Origin: Aldehydirespirator sp965117015
GTDB lineage: Bacteria > Actinomycetota > Acidimicrobiia > Acidimicrobiales > Aldehydirespiratoraceae
Length of the DNA: 64,000 bases
Assembly: GCA_965117015.1 (NCBI GenBank)
Contig: OZ220747.1
Coordinates: forward strand, 62,001 to 126,000
Direction of reading: 5' to 3'
Of this stretch, positions 9,088 to 21,999 are shown one piece after another. Positions within the stretch are counted from its first letter, which is position 1, and every line of letters begins with the position of its first letter. The notes under the pieces are model-generated. The model searched no databases. It saw nothing but the letters and a program-made list of their open reading frames with translations, and was not told the DNA's origin. The position numbers were made by a program, and so were the translations under genes.

Positions 9088-9879
9088 ATGATGAGCCGAC
9101 GATTCGAGGGACGCAACGTCTTCGTGACCGGGGCCGGCAGCGGATTCGGGCGCCGCACCGCTGAGCTGTTCGCCGCCGAGGGGGCCAAGAACCTGTACCT
9201 GCTCGACTACAAGCAGGAACGGCTGGACGCGGTCGGGCCGGTGATCGAGGAGTTGGGGGCCACGCCGCACCTGATCAACACCGATCTGGGCGTCATGGAG
9301 AACTGCGCCGAGGCGGTCGATCGAGCTCTGGCCATCGACCCGAAGCTCGACGTGATGGTGTCCAATGCGGCCGCCTGGACTATCGCCGAGTTCGTCGACA
9401 TGACCGACACCGAATGGCGCAGAGTGCTGTCGGTCAACCTCGACGCCTACTTCGTGATGGGCAGCCGGGCAGCCCGAGCGATGAAGGAGACCGGGGGCGG
9501 GGTGATCCTGTTCACCTCGTCGATCGCCTCGCTGGGACACGGACGCGGGTTCACCCACTACTGCGTGGCCAAGGCAGGCGTGGCCGCGCTAACCAAGGCC
9601 ATCGCGGTGGAGTGCGCCCCCTACAACATCAGGTGCAACAGCGTGGGCCCGGGCCCCGCCGACACCCAGCAGTCGGTAGACCTCGCCGGCGAGGAGCTGA
9701 TGGACAAATGGCGCACCGAGGGCTTCCCGGTGGTGCCGGCCAACCGCCTGGCGTCCGTGGACGACGTCGCCCACGCGTTCCTATACCTCGCCTCCGATGA
9801 GGCCAGCTACGTGTCGGGCATCAACCTCATAGTGGACGGTGCCCTGACCGCCCAGACCTACGACGTCCCCGAGAGCTAG
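9088..9879 (+). CDS. Short-chain dehydrogenase/reductase (SDR)
   Basis: A protein of 263 residues, the normal length for a classical SDR. It has the cofactor motif TGAGSGFG near the N-terminus, NAAAW in place of the usual NAAG, the catalytic serine in SSIAS, and YCVAK as the YxxxK motif. It ends with the usual SYVSGINLIVDGA. ATG 9088 was selected over earlier codons because GGAGG at 9076-9080 lies 7 bases upstream. Acidic residues after strand 2 (LLDYKQ) suggest an NAD preference. Substrate unknown. Confidence 0.85.
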   Translation: MMSRRFEGRNVFVTGAGSGFGRRTAELFAAEGAKNLYLLDYKQERLDAVGPVIEELGATPHLINTDLGVMENCAEAVDRALAIDPKLDVMVSNAAAWTIAEFVDMTDTEWRRVLSVNLDAYFVMGSRAARAMKETGGGVILFTSSIASLGHGRGFTHYCVAKAGVAALTKAIAVECAPYNIRCNSVGPGPADTQQSVDLAGEELMDKWRTEGFPVVPANRLASVDDVAHAFLYLASDEASYVSGINLIVDGALTAQTYDVPES

Positions 9880-9882
9880 CCG

Positions 9883-9903
9883 ACCGGCACGAGCCGTGCC
9901 GGT
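9883..9903. terminator. Stem-loop between convergent genes
   Basis: ACCGGCAC-GAGCC-GTGCCGGT forms a perfect 8-bp stem with a 5-base loop, lying exactly between the SDR stop and the korB-type stop. It probably acts as a bidirectional terminator, although neither strand has a long U tract. Confidence 0.6.
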
Positions 9904-9908
9904 GTAGC

Positions 9909-10922
9909 TCAGGCGACCTGCCAGGTGGGGCGGGAGTGCAGCAGCTTGTGGAGGTCGCCCGGTCCCGCCTTCGACTGCGAGGCGGCTATCTGGGAGGTGA
10001 CGGCCGAGCCGTACTCGGAGCGCTCGACGGCCCGGAAGACCCCGATGGGGGTGGGAACGTCGTTGGTGTTGGCTAGGCGGCTCAGAGCGAACGCCACCGA
10101 CGGATCGGGATCGGCCTCGTCGTGCACCACGAGCGCATCCAATCCCACGTCGGCCACGCTCACCACCCGGGCCCGGCCGCCGTCCATCACAACGCCGAGT
10201 TCGTCGTCGGCTCCGAAGCGCACCGGCTCGCCGTGGCGCAGATCGATCAGCATCGAGTCGCGGGCGTCGCGCTTGGTAAGGGCCGCGAAGGCGCCGTCGT
10301 TGAACACGTTGCAGTTCTGGAAGACCTCCACGAACGCCGCGCCCGGATGGTTGTGGGCCCGCCGGAACATCTCCTGCATGTGGCCCCGGTCCATGTCATG
10401 GGTGCGGGCCACGAACGACGCCTCGGCCCCCAGCGCCAGAGAGATCGCGTTGAACGGCTGCTCGACGGAGCCGTGGGGCGTGGACTTGGTGACCTTGCCC
10501 CGCTCGCTGGTGGGCGAGTACTGCCCCTTGGTCAGCCCGTAGATCTGGTTGTTGAACAGCAGGATGTTCAGGTTCACGTTGCGGCGCAGGGCGTGGATCA
10601 GATGGTTGCCCCCGATCGACATCATGTCGCCGTCGCCGCCCACCACCCAGACGTGCAGATCGCCCCGGGCCATGGCCAGGCCGGTGGCCACCGCCGGGGA
10701 GCGCCCGTGGATGGCGTGCAGGCCGTAAGTGTTCATGTAGTACGGGAACCGGGCCGCGCAGCCGATCCCCGACACGAAGACCGTGTCCTCGCGGCGCACG
10801 TCCAGCTCGGGCATCAGCAGCTGCACCGCGGTGAGGATCGAGTAGTCGCCGCAGCCGGGGCACCAGCGGACCTCCTGGTCGGTGGTCCAGTCCTTGCGGG
10901 TAGTCACGGGCACGTTGGTCAT
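9909..10922 (-). CDS. korB: 2-oxoacid:ferredoxin oxidoreductase, beta subunit
   Basis: A protein of 337 residues that carries the thiamine diphosphate site. Cysteines in RWCPGCGDY and GIGCAARFP are typical of the KorB/PorB beta subunit, and the TPP-Mg motif begins GGDGDMMSIGGNHL. Together with KorA it converts 2-oxoglutarate (or another 2-oxoacid) plus CoA to acyl-CoA and CO2, reducing ferredoxin. Its start overlaps the KorA stop as ATGA. This two-gene form is common in actinobacteria, where it replaces or supplements 2-oxoglutarate dehydrogenase. Confidence 0.9.
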   Translation of the reverse strand: MTNVPVTTRKDWTTDQEVRWCPGCGDYSILTAVQLLMPELDVRREDTVFVSGIGCAARFPYYMNTYGLHAIHGRSPAVATGLAMARGDLHVWVVGGDGDMMSIGGNHLIHALRRNVNLNILLFNNQIYGLTKGQYSPTSERGKVTKSTPHGSVEQPFNAISLALGAEASFVARTHDMDRGHMQEMFRRAHNHPGAAFVEVFQNCNVFNDGAFAALTKRDARDSMLIDLRHGEPVRFGADDELGVVMDGGRARVVSVADVGLDALVVHDEADPDPSVAFALSRLANTNDVPTPIGVFRAVERSEYGSAVTSQIAASQSKAGPGDLHKLLHSRPTWQVA

Positions 10923-12805
10923 CGTTGCTCTCCCGTCGCCCCGATCGCCTCACCGATCGCCTCCACCAGCTCGGCCGCGGTGAAGGGCTGGCCCGAGACC
11001 TTGGTCACCGACTTGGCGTCGACGAGATACTCGGCCCGCAGCATCCGGCAGAGCTGCCCGGTGTTCATCTCGGGCACCACGACCCGCTCGAAGGACCGCA
11101 GCAGGTCGCCGAGATTGGCGGGCAGCGGGTTCAGGTGGCGCAGGTGGATGTGGGCCAGGCGGCGGCCGGCCGACTCGATCCGGCGGCGGGCCGAGGTGAT
11201 GGCGCCCCACGTCGAGCCCCAGCTGACCACCGCGACGGACGCGTCCGGGTCGCCGACGACCTCGGCGGGCGGGATGTGGTGGGCGATCAGAGCGATCCGC
11301 TCGGCCCGGAGCCGCACCATGGCCTGGTGGTTGTCGGGCTCGTAGCTGATGTTGCCGCTGCCGTCCTCCTTCTCGATCCCGCCGATGCGGTGCATGAGTC
11401 CCGGAGTGCCGGGGATGGCCCAGGGGCGCACCAGCCGCTCGTCGCGGCGGAAGGGCCAGAAGACGGACTCGCCCTCGTCGTTCACGTGGTTGGGCTTGGA
11501 GGCGAAGTTGACGGCGATGGAGTCGAGCTGCTCGACATCGGGGATGCGCCAGGGCTCGCTGCTGTTGGCCAGGTAGCCGTCCGAGAGCAGGATCACCGGC
11601 GTGCGGTGCTCCACGGCCAGGCGCACCGCCTCGATGGCCGTGAAGAAGCAGTCCGACGGGCTCTGGGCCGCCACTATCGGCAGGGGCGCCTCGCCGTGGC
11701 GGCCGTACATGGCCATGAGCAGGTCAGCCGCCTCGGTCTTGGTCGGCAGGCCGGTCGACGGCCCGCCCCGCTGGATGTCGATGACCACCAGCGGCACCTC
11801 CAGGCTGACGGCCAGGCCCACGGTCTCGGCCTTGAGGGCCATGCCAGGACCCGAGGTGGTGGTGACGCCGATGTGGCCCCCGTAGGCCGCGCCGAGGGCC
11901 GCGCCCACTGCGCCGATCTCGTCCTCGGCCTGAAGGGTGCGGACCCCGAAGTTCTTGTGCCGGGCCAGCTCATGCAGCACGTCGCTGGCCGGTGTGATCG
12001 GGTAGGACCCCAGGAACAGCGGTATGCCGGCCTGCTGGGAGGCGGCTATGAGCCCCCACGACAGGGCGGTGTTGCCGTTGATGTTGGTGTAGGTGCCCGG
12101 CTCGAGCGCGGCCGGCTGGACCATCAGCCGGCTGGCGCCCAGTTCGGCTGTCTCGCCGAAGGCGTGGCCGGCGGCGAAGGCGGCCTTGTTGGCCGCGATC
12201 ACCGTGTCGCGCCCCGCGAACTTGCCGTCGATCCAGTCGACGGTGGGCTTGACCGGGCGCGAGTACAGCCACGACACCAGCCCGAGGGCGAAGAAGTTCT
12301 TGGACCGCTCGGCGTCGCGGGGCTTGACGCCCAGGTCCTGGCAGGCCCGCTTGGTGAGGTCGGTCATCGGGGCGGTGACCACCGTGTAGCCGTCGAGGCT
12401 GCCGTCCTCCAGCGGGTTCGACTCGTATCCGGCCTTGGCCAGGTTGCGCTCGTTGAAGGCGTCCGCGTTGACGATCACGGTCCCGCCCGGCTTCAGCAGA
12501 TGCAGGTCGGACTGCAGTGCGGCCGGGTTCATGGCCACCAGCACCGTCGGGGCGTCGCCGGGGGTGGTTATGTCGTGGTCGGAGATGTGGACCTGAAACG
12601 ATGAGACGCCGGCCAGGGTGCCGGCCGGGGCCCGGATCTCAGCCGGGAACTCCGGCAGGGTGGCCAGGTCGTTGCCGAACAGGGCGCTGGCCGAGGTGAA
12701 CCGGTCGCCGGTGAGCTGCATGCCGTCGCCGGAGTCGCCGGCGAAGCGAAGGACGATGCCATCGGTCGTACGGACCTCCTGGGTCCGTGCCGAAGTCTCG
12801 GTCAC
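10919..12805 (-). CDS. korA: 2-oxoacid:acceptor oxidoreductase, fused gamma-alpha subunit
   Basis: About 628 residues. The N-terminal gamma domain (RFAGDSGDGMQLTGDRF) is followed by the alpha pyrimidine-binding domain (GSYPITPASDVLHELA, QAEDEIGAVGAALGA). The GTG at 12805 was chosen because AAAGGAG lies about 6 bases upstream; an in-frame codon further upstream would add 21 unlikely residues. It is coupled to korB by a 4-base overlap. A ferredoxin is needed as acceptor; none is encoded in the window. Confidence 0.9.
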   Translation of the reverse strand: MTETSARTQEVRTTDGIVLRFAGDSGDGMQLTGDRFTSASALFGNDLATLPEFPAEIRAPAGTLAGVSSFQVHISDHDITTPGDAPTVLVAMNPAALQSDLHLLKPGGTVIVNADAFNERNLAKAGYESNPLEDGSLDGYTVVTAPMTDLTKRACQDLGVKPRDAERSKNFFALGLVSWLYSRPVKPTVDWIDGKFAGRDTVIAANKAAFAAGHAFGETAELGASRLMVQPAALEPGTYTNINGNTALSWGLIAASQQAGIPLFLGSYPITPASDVLHELARHKNFGVRTLQAEDEIGAVGAALGAAYGGHIGVTTTSGPGMALKAETVGLAVSLEVPLVVIDIQRGGPSTGLPTKTEAADLLMAMYGRHGEAPLPIVAAQSPSDCFFTAIEAVRLAVEHRTPVILLSDGYLANSSEPWRIPDVEQLDSIAVNFASKPNHVNDEGESVFWPFRRDERLVRPWAIPGTPGLMHRIGGIEKEDGSGNISYEPDNHQAMVRLRAERIALIAHHIPPAEVVGDPDASVAVVSWGSTWGAITSARRRIESAGRRLAHIHLRHLNPLPANLGDLLRSFERVVVPEMNTGQLCRMLRAEYLVDAKSVTKVSGQPFTAAELVEAIGEAIGATGEQR

Positions 12806-12959
12806 TGATGCTCCTTTGCATCCGCTGTGCGGGAGCAGGCGGCGCGGCTCGCGTTTGAGACCCACCATCTCCGGCCCGCAGGCGACACGATAGCCGGTAT
12901 ACCGTTTGAGGCCACGGCTTTATCTCCCGTTCATTTGCAGGTGCTGCGCTACCCCGGAA
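12806..12959. other. Intergenic region upstream of korA
   Basis: It holds the ribosome binding site of korA and presumably its promoter. A GGTATACC palindrome and a TATCGT hexamer are visible on the minus strand, but no convincing -35 box. No gene is seen. Confidence 0.4.
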
Positions 12960-14009
12960 TCAGGCCACGGTGACGGAGGCGTCCAGGTACACGTCCTGGA
13001 TGGCGTTGAGCAGTTCGACGCCTTCGGCCATGGGCCGCTGGAAGGCCTTTCGGCCCGAGATCAGCCCGGTGCCGCCGGCCCGCTTGTTGATGACTGCGGT
13101 GGCGACCGCCTCGGCCAGATCGCTGGCGCCAGAGGATGCCCCGCCGCTGTTGATGAGCCCGATCCGGCCCATGTAGCAGTTGGCCACCTGGTAGCGGCAC
13201 AGGTCGATGGGATGGTCGCTGGTGAGCTGGTCGTAGACGAGGTCGTGGGTCTTGCCGAAGCCGACGGCCCGGTATCCGCCGTTGTTGGTGGGCAGCTTCT
13301 GCTTGATGATGTCGGCCTCGATGGTGACGCCCATGTGGTTGGCCTGGCCGGTCAGGTCGGCGGCCGCGTGGTAGTCGGTGCCGTCCACCTTGAAGGCCGA
13401 GTTGCGCAGGTAGCACCACAGCACGGTGAACATGCCTAGCTCGTGGGCGGCCGCGAAGGCCTCGGAGACCTCGCCGATCTGGCGCCGGGCATTCTCGGAT
13501 CCGAAGTAGACGGTGGCGCCCACGCCGGCCGCGCCGAGGTCCCAGGCCTGCTCCACCGAGCCGAACATCACCTGGTCGTACGACTCGGGATGGCTCAGCA
13601 ACTCGTTGTGGTTGAGCTTGACGATGAACGGTATGCGATGGGCGTAGCGGCGCGACGCCATGCCCAGCACGCCGAACGTGGTGGCCACCGCGTTGCAGCC
13701 TCCCTCGATCCCGAGCTCCACGATGTTCATCGGGTCGAAGTAGGCCGGGTTGGGCGCGAACGAGGCCGCGCCTGAGTGCTCGATGCCCTGGTCGACCGGC
13801 AGTATCGACACATAGCCGGTGCCGGCCAGCCGGCCGCTGCCGAACAGCGACTGGATGCTGCGCAGCACCTGGGGCGAGCGGTCGCTGGTGGCGAGGACCC
13901 GGTCCACGAAGTCGGGGCCGGGAAGGGTCAGCGACTCCCGCTCGAAGGTCTTGCACTCATGATCGAGCAGCGACTCGGCGTCGTCACCGAGCAATGTGTG
14001 AATGTCCAC
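12960..14009 (-). CDS. Class I fructose-bisphosphate aldolase (DhnA/FbaB type)
   Basis: A protein of 349 residues that reversibly cleaves fructose 1,6-bisphosphate through a Schiff base. The family region SILPVDQGIEHS lies near residue 70, a likely Schiff-base lysine lies in EADIIKQKLP, and the C-terminal phosphate-binding part contains LISGRKAFQRP. The GTG at 14009 is supported by GGAGC 5 bases upstream; the open frame extends further but is not aldolase-like. It is monocistronic and divergent from the SAF-domain oxidoreductase. Confidence 0.85.
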   Translation of the reverse strand: MDIHTLLGDDAESLLDHECKTFERESLTLPGPDFVDRVLATSDRSPQVLRSIQSLFGSGRLAGTGYVSILPVDQGIEHSGAASFAPNPAYFDPMNIVELGIEGGCNAVATTFGVLGMASRRYAHRIPFIVKLNHNELLSHPESYDQVMFGSVEQAWDLGAAGVGATVYFGSENARRQIGEVSEAFAAAHELGMFTVLWCYLRNSAFKVDGTDYHAAADLTGQANHMGVTIEADIIKQKLPTNNGGYRAVGFGKTHDLVYDQLTSDHPIDLCRYQVANCYMGRIGLINSGGASSGASDLAEAVATAVINKRAGGTGLISGRKAFQRPMAEGVELLNAIQDVYLDASVTVA

Positions 14010-14166
14010 GGAAAGCTCCTGATGGGGTGGTCCGAGGCGACCGCCGGTCGGCAAGCCAGGCGACCCGCGCCCGCCTGCCGCCACGGTAGCGCCCCAACCC
14101 GTCAGCGAGCGCGGACCCGCTAAGCGGGCGGCGACCACTCGGGCTAGCGTCTCGAACCAAGACAGC

Positions 14167-15513
14167 ATGAACCTCTTCCGGCTACTGCAGGAGCGCGTCG
14201 CTGAGGGCCGCCCCGTCACCGCCGGCTTGATCGGAGCCGGTAAGTTCGGCTCGATGTTCCTGGCCCAGGCCAGGACCACTCCGGGCCTCCATGTGACGGC
14301 CATCGCCGATCTCGATCCCGACCGGGCCCGCAGCGCCCTGGCCGCCACCGGCTGGCCCGATGAGACCTGCTGGGCTGCGTCGCCGGCTGCCGCGCTGGAG
14401 CGGGGCACGATCCACCTGACCGACGATCCCTTCGAGCTGATCGCCGCCGACGGCGTGGAGGTGGTGGTCGACGCGACCGGCAATCCCCCGGCCGGCCTGG
14501 CCCACGCCCGCTGCGCGATCGCCAACGGCAAGCACATCGTCATGGTCAATGTCGAAGCCGACGTCCTGGCCGGACCTCTGCTGGCTGAGGAGGCCCGCCG
14601 GGCCGGACTGGTCTACTCGATGGCCTACGGCGACCAGCCTGCGCTGATCTGCGAGATGGTCGACTGGGCGCAAGCCGCCGGCCTCGGTGTGGTCGCGGCG
14701 GGCAAGGGCACCAAGTACCTGCCGAGCTACCACGATTCCACCCCCGAGACGGTCTGGGACGGCTACGGCATCTCGCCCGACCAGGCCGCCGAAGGCGGCA
14801 TGAACCCGCAGATGTTCAACTCATTCCTCGACGGCACCAAGTCGGCGATCGAGATGGCCGCGGTGTCCAATGCCACCGGACTGGCGCCGGCGCCGGGCGG
14901 GCTCGGATTCCCGCCGGCCGGCACCGACCACCTTGCCGAGGTCCTGCGACCGCGTGCCGAGGGCGGCACGCTGCACCACAAGGGCCAGGTGGAGGTGGTC
15001 TCGTCGCTCCACCGGAACGGAGAGCCGGTCGAGCGCGACCTCCGCTGGGGCGTCTACGTGGTCTTCGAGGCGCCCAGCGACTACACGGCCCGCTGCTTCG
15101 CCGAGTACGGCCTGGTGACCGACCGCAGCGGCCGCTACAGCGCGACCTACAAGCCGTACCACCTGATCGGCCTGGAGGTCGGCGTGTCGGTGTTGAGCGC
15201 GGCCCTGCGGGGCGAACCGACCGGGACGCCCACCGGTTTCCGCGGCGATGCGGTGGCGGTGGCCAAACGCCACCTCACCGCGGGCGAGAGCCTTGACGGC
15301 GAGGGGGGCTTCACCATCCGGGGTCTGCTCATGCCGGCCGGCGACAGCCTCGCCGCCGGCGCTCTCCCGATCGGCCTCGCCCACAACGTGCCCCTGGTCA
15401 ACGACGTGCCCAAGGGCCAAGTCGTCACCTGGGCCGACGTGAAGATCGACGAGACCAGCGACGCGGTGAAGGTCCGCCGCGACATGGAGACGCGCTTCGG
15501 CGCGCTCAGCTGA
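14167..15513 (+). CDS. Homoserine-dehydrogenase-like NAD(P) oxidoreductase with C-terminal SAF domain
   Basis: A protein of 448 residues. An N-terminal Rossmann domain (GLIGAGKFGSMFLAQ) with DATGNPPAGLAHA near residue 100 is followed by a central catalytic domain like homoserine dehydrogenase or Gfo/Idh enzymes. A C-terminal segment (LTAGESLDGEGGFTIRGLLM, then GLAHNVPLVNDVPKGQVVT) matches the SAF domain of sialic-acid synthase and altronate dehydratase proteins. Members of this family appear in sugar-acid catabolism, but the reaction here is not identifiable. Its 3' end overlaps the convergent TPR gene by 8 bases. Confidence 0.75.
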   Translation: MNLFRLLQERVAEGRPVTAGLIGAGKFGSMFLAQARTTPGLHVTAIADLDPDRARSALAATGWPDETCWAASPAAALERGTIHLTDDPFELIAADGVEVVVDATGNPPAGLAHARCAIANGKHIVMVNVEADVLAGPLLAEEARRAGLVYSMAYGDQPALICEMVDWAQAAGLGVVAAGKGTKYLPSYHDSTPETVWDGYGISPDQAAEGGMNPQMFNSFLDGTKSAIEMAAVSNATGLAPAPGGLGFPPAGTDHLAEVLRPRAEGGTLHHKGQVEVVSSLHRNGEPVERDLRWGVYVVFEAPSDYTARCFAEYGLVTDRSGRYSATYKPYHLIGLEVGVSVLSAALRGEPTGTPTGFRGDAVAVAKRHLTAGESLDGEGGFTIRGLLMPAGDSLAAGALPIGLAHNVPLVNDVPKGQVVTWADVKIDETSDAVKVRRDMETRFGALS

Positions 15514-16177
15514 GGGCGCGGACCCGTTGGGACACGTCGGCCAGTAGCGGGTCGTGGGACTCGACCCAGCGGAACAGCTCCCGGGCCCTGGGGGAACGGC
15601 CGGCCCTTTCATAAAGGTCGGCGAGGGCATAGGCCCGGCGCAGGTGGTGGTCCCGGGGCCGCGAAGGCAGCTTCCAGCCCTGCTCCAGGACACGGATGGC
15701 CGCGGGCAGCTCTCCCCTGTCGGCCTTGGCTCCGGCCAGCACCAGCCGCCCCTCGGTGACCAACTCGGCCGAGGGCGACGCCGCGCCAAGTTCCTTCCAG
15801 AGCGCCTCCACGTCAGCCCAGCGGCCCAGGGCGCGGTGGCAGTCGGCCAACACCGGATGCTGCTCGGTGGAGCCGCTCAGCTCGCGGAAGAACTCGAGTT
15901 CGGCCATAGCTGCCTTGAAGCGCCCTAGGCGGTACAGCACCAGTCCGTACAGCTCCCGCACATCGGCGACCTCTGGCGCGTCACGAGCCAGCCGGGTGAG
16001 CAGCGGGAGGGCCTCCTTTAACCGCTCGGCGCGGAAGGCCTTGGCCGCCGTCTCGAAGCGTCGCACCGCGCTCCTGCCCCGTTCCGGGCCGAGAGCGCGC
16101 ACCAACTCGACGTGGGGGTCCGCCGCAGGGTGTGGCACAGGCGGCAGCACGACGCGCTGGCGCGCCCGAGGTGACAT
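15506..16177 (-). CDS. Tetratricopeptide-repeat protein
   Basis: A protein of 223 residues made largely of TPR-like helix pairs from about residue 40 onward (AAKAFRAERLKEALPLLTRLA, LYGLVLYRLGRFKAAMAELEF, LADCHRALGRWADVEALWKEL, ALADLYERAGRSPRARELFRW shown as separate repeats). There is no signal peptide or membrane segment, so it is probably a cytoplasmic adaptor. The start ATG lies close to a pair of palindromic elements upstream. No functional assignment is possible. Confidence 0.7.
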   Translation of the reverse strand: MSPRARQRVVLPPVPHPAADPHVELVRALGPERGRSAVRRFETAAKAFRAERLKEALPLLTRLARDAPEVADVRELYGLVLYRLGRFKAAMAELEFFRELSGSTEQHPVLADCHRALGRWADVEALWKELGAASPSAELVTEGRLVLAGAKADRGELPAAIRVLEQGWKLPSRPRDHHLRRAYALADLYERAGRSPRARELFRWVESHDPLLADVSQRVRALS

Positions 16178-16222
16178 GGCCGGAGCCTATCGGCGCCCCA
16201 AATCGCCAGATGCCCAGCTCGC

Positions 16223-16269
16223 GAATTGGCAGCAGAATGCACGGCATCCGTGCACAACGCTGCCAATTC
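16223..16269. repeat. 47-bp palindromic element, type 1 copy a
   Basis: Outer arms GAATTGGCAGC and GCTGCCAATTC (11 bp, perfect), 4-base symmetrical internal loops, and an inner stem TGCACGG-CAT-CCGTGCA. It lies between the TPR gene start and the rRNA operon terminator. The second copy follows after 24 bases. Confidence 0.85.
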
Positions 16270-16293
16270 GGAGGCCAATCCCGTCCACGGCGC

Positions 16294-16340
16294 GAATTGG
16301 CAGCACAATGCACGCCATCCGTGCACAACGCTGCCAATTC
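16294..16340. repeat. 47-bp palindromic element, type 1 copy b
   Basis: Same outer arms as copy a (GAATTGGCAGC / GCTGCCAATTC) and the same inner stem with one change that creates a C-C mismatch. Start-to-start distance from copy a is 71 bases. Confidence 0.85.
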
Positions 16341-16365
16341 CGCCGGGAACAGCACCTGAGAATGC

Positions 16366-16402
16366 CAGAAGGCCCCGGACCTTTGGTCGACGGGGCCTTC
16401 TG
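16366..16402 (-). terminator. rRNA operon terminator
   Basis: A perfect 12-bp stem, CAGAAGGCCCCG / CGGGGCCTTCTG, with an additional inner GACC-TTT-GGTC pairing, placed about 10 bases past the 5S gene in the direction of transcription. The U tract after it is weak. Confidence 0.8.
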
Positions 16403-16411
16403 ATCGGCGAA

Positions 16412-16527
<116 letters not shown>

Positions 16528-16557
16528 AACCTGTTGTCGTACGGGCGACCCCTAGCG

Positions 16558-16613
16558 GGATCGCCTCTTGACGAACTCCATAGCGAGCACGAGCACCGAG
16601 CGCTCGATGCGAA
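16558..16613 (-). other. 23S processing stem, 3' arm
   Basis: Sequence between 23S and 5S that is complementary to 19711-19766 in the 16S-23S spacer. Two perfect blocks stand out: GGATCGCCTCTTGA (14 bp) and ATAGCGAGCACGAGCA (16 bp). This is the expected RNase III-type stem that brackets 23S rRNA in the primary transcript. Confidence 0.8.
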
Positions 16614-16617
16614 ATTG

Positions 16618-19703
<3,086 letters not shown>

Positions 19704-19710
19704 TCATTTT

Positions 19711-19766
19711 CATTGCATCTCGCGAAAGATGCTCGTGCTCGCTATGCAATTCTCAAGAGGCGATCC
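19711..19766 (-). other. 23S processing stem, 5' arm
   Basis: Complementary to 16558-16613, with perfect 16-bp (19730-19745) and 14-bp (19753-19766) blocks. Together they form the long-range stem that closes the 23S precursor. Confidence 0.8.
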
Positions 19767-19821
19767 ATGGGCGATGAACTCTGACGAGTTCAGCGCGCCC
19801 GTAAGGAGCGGTGCCATGACC

Positions 19822-19860
19822 GCTTCCTCAAAACGGAAGAGACGAACAACCAGCGAGTGC
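19822..19860 (-). other. 16S processing stem, 3' arm
   Basis: Complementary to the rRNA leader at 21672-21710: 32 of 39 positions, including a perfect 15-bp block (19830-19844) and a 9-bp block (19852-19860). It forms the stem closing the 16S precursor. Confidence 0.8.
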
Positions 19861-19923
19861 CTTAACTGGAAGCACTCAACTGAAAGCTGGCTTGAGCAGC
19901 CAACCAACCGTTGAGATCATGCT

Positions 19924-21448
<1,525 letters not shown>

Positions 21449-21809
21449 GATCTCCGGCACGGCCGAAGCCGGGCCATCGATCGGTTTGCTCGGCTGCTCC
21501 CCGCCTAAGGGCGGGTGCGTGAGCAGCCTTGCGGCCAGAGAGCCGGCCTCACCGCTTGGGGCGGAGAGACCTTGGCTCACCCGGCGCCGAAGCGCCGGGC
21601 CGGTCCGGCAGGCATGCCGGACCGTGCATTGACGGACATCGCCTCAGGCCACGCAGCCCGAGCCGACGCCCGCACTCGCTATGCGTCCGTCTCTTCCGTT
21701 TTCAAGAAGCAATCTCCTGCCGGCGACCGTTGCGATCCCGGCAAGAACCGGCCCGATGGCGCCGAAGGCACTGCAACTCCGACCGCGCTCACAGAGCCCC
21801 GCCGGGGTG
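21449..21809 (-). promoter_or_regulatory. rRNA operon leader with several hairpins
   Basis: Transcribed region of about 360 bases before 16S. From 16S outward it contains a compound hairpin at 21491-21527 (GGCTGCTC / GAGCAGCC outer, CCCGCC / GGGCGG inner), two adjacent perfect hairpins at 21580-21599 (CCCGGCGC-CGAA-GCGCCGGG) and 21602-21623 (GGTCCGGCA-GGCA-TGCCGGACC), and the 16S processing arm at 21672-21710. No gene is seen. Confidence 0.65.
21672..21710 (-). other. 16S processing stem, 5' arm
   Basis: Complementary to 19822-19860 in the 16S-23S spacer, including the 15-base block CGTCTCTTCCGTTTT on the plus strand. Pairing brackets the whole 16S rRNA. Confidence 0.8.
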
Positions 21810-21816
21810 GCCGGTC

Positions 21817-21845
21817 ACCCTACCGCCCCGGGGCGACTACATCAA
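21817..21845 (-). promoter_or_regulatory. Candidate rRNA operon promoter
   Basis: On the minus strand TTGATG (complement of 21840-21845) and TAGGGT (complement of 21817-21822) are separated by exactly 17 bases, a good fit to a primary-sigma promoter. Transcription would start near 21810, upstream of the leader hairpins. Confidence 0.5.
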
Positions 21846-21890
21846 CCTATTTCGGGGCCTCAATAATCTGCGCGAGCAGGTGCAAGCCCA

Positions 21891-21999
21891 TCGCGTCGGG
21901 GCGGGGCGTTTCCCGCTCTTGTTCGCTGCGCTCACGGGCCGCTCGGGCCACGGCCTCGCCCGTATGAACCGGACTCGCTCGCCTACCCGCTCGGCCTCT
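21891..21999. repeat. Dispersed repeat, long copy A (109 bp)
   Basis: Matches 26423-26531 with about 4 differences and no gaps. It contains the 49-bp core at 21911-21959 (starts TCCCGCTCTTGTTCG, ends CCACGGCCTCGC). Its right end runs into the tyrS stop codon. Confidence 0.9.

Noticed and set aside
10925..12604. Long plus-strand open frame (559 codons) opposite korA
   Set aside because: It is antisense to a clear korA with full domain content; its protein is low-complexity G/R/H/V sequence typical of a GC-rich shadow.
12960..14549. 529-codon version of the aldolase
   Set aside because: The extra N-terminal part is antisense to the SAF-domain gene; GTG 14009 with a ribosome binding site gives the family length.
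16223..16340. CRISPR-like reading of the spaced repeats here and at 43.6 kb
   Set aside because: Only two repeats per site, each a long internal palindrome, spacers of 24 bases, and no cas genes.
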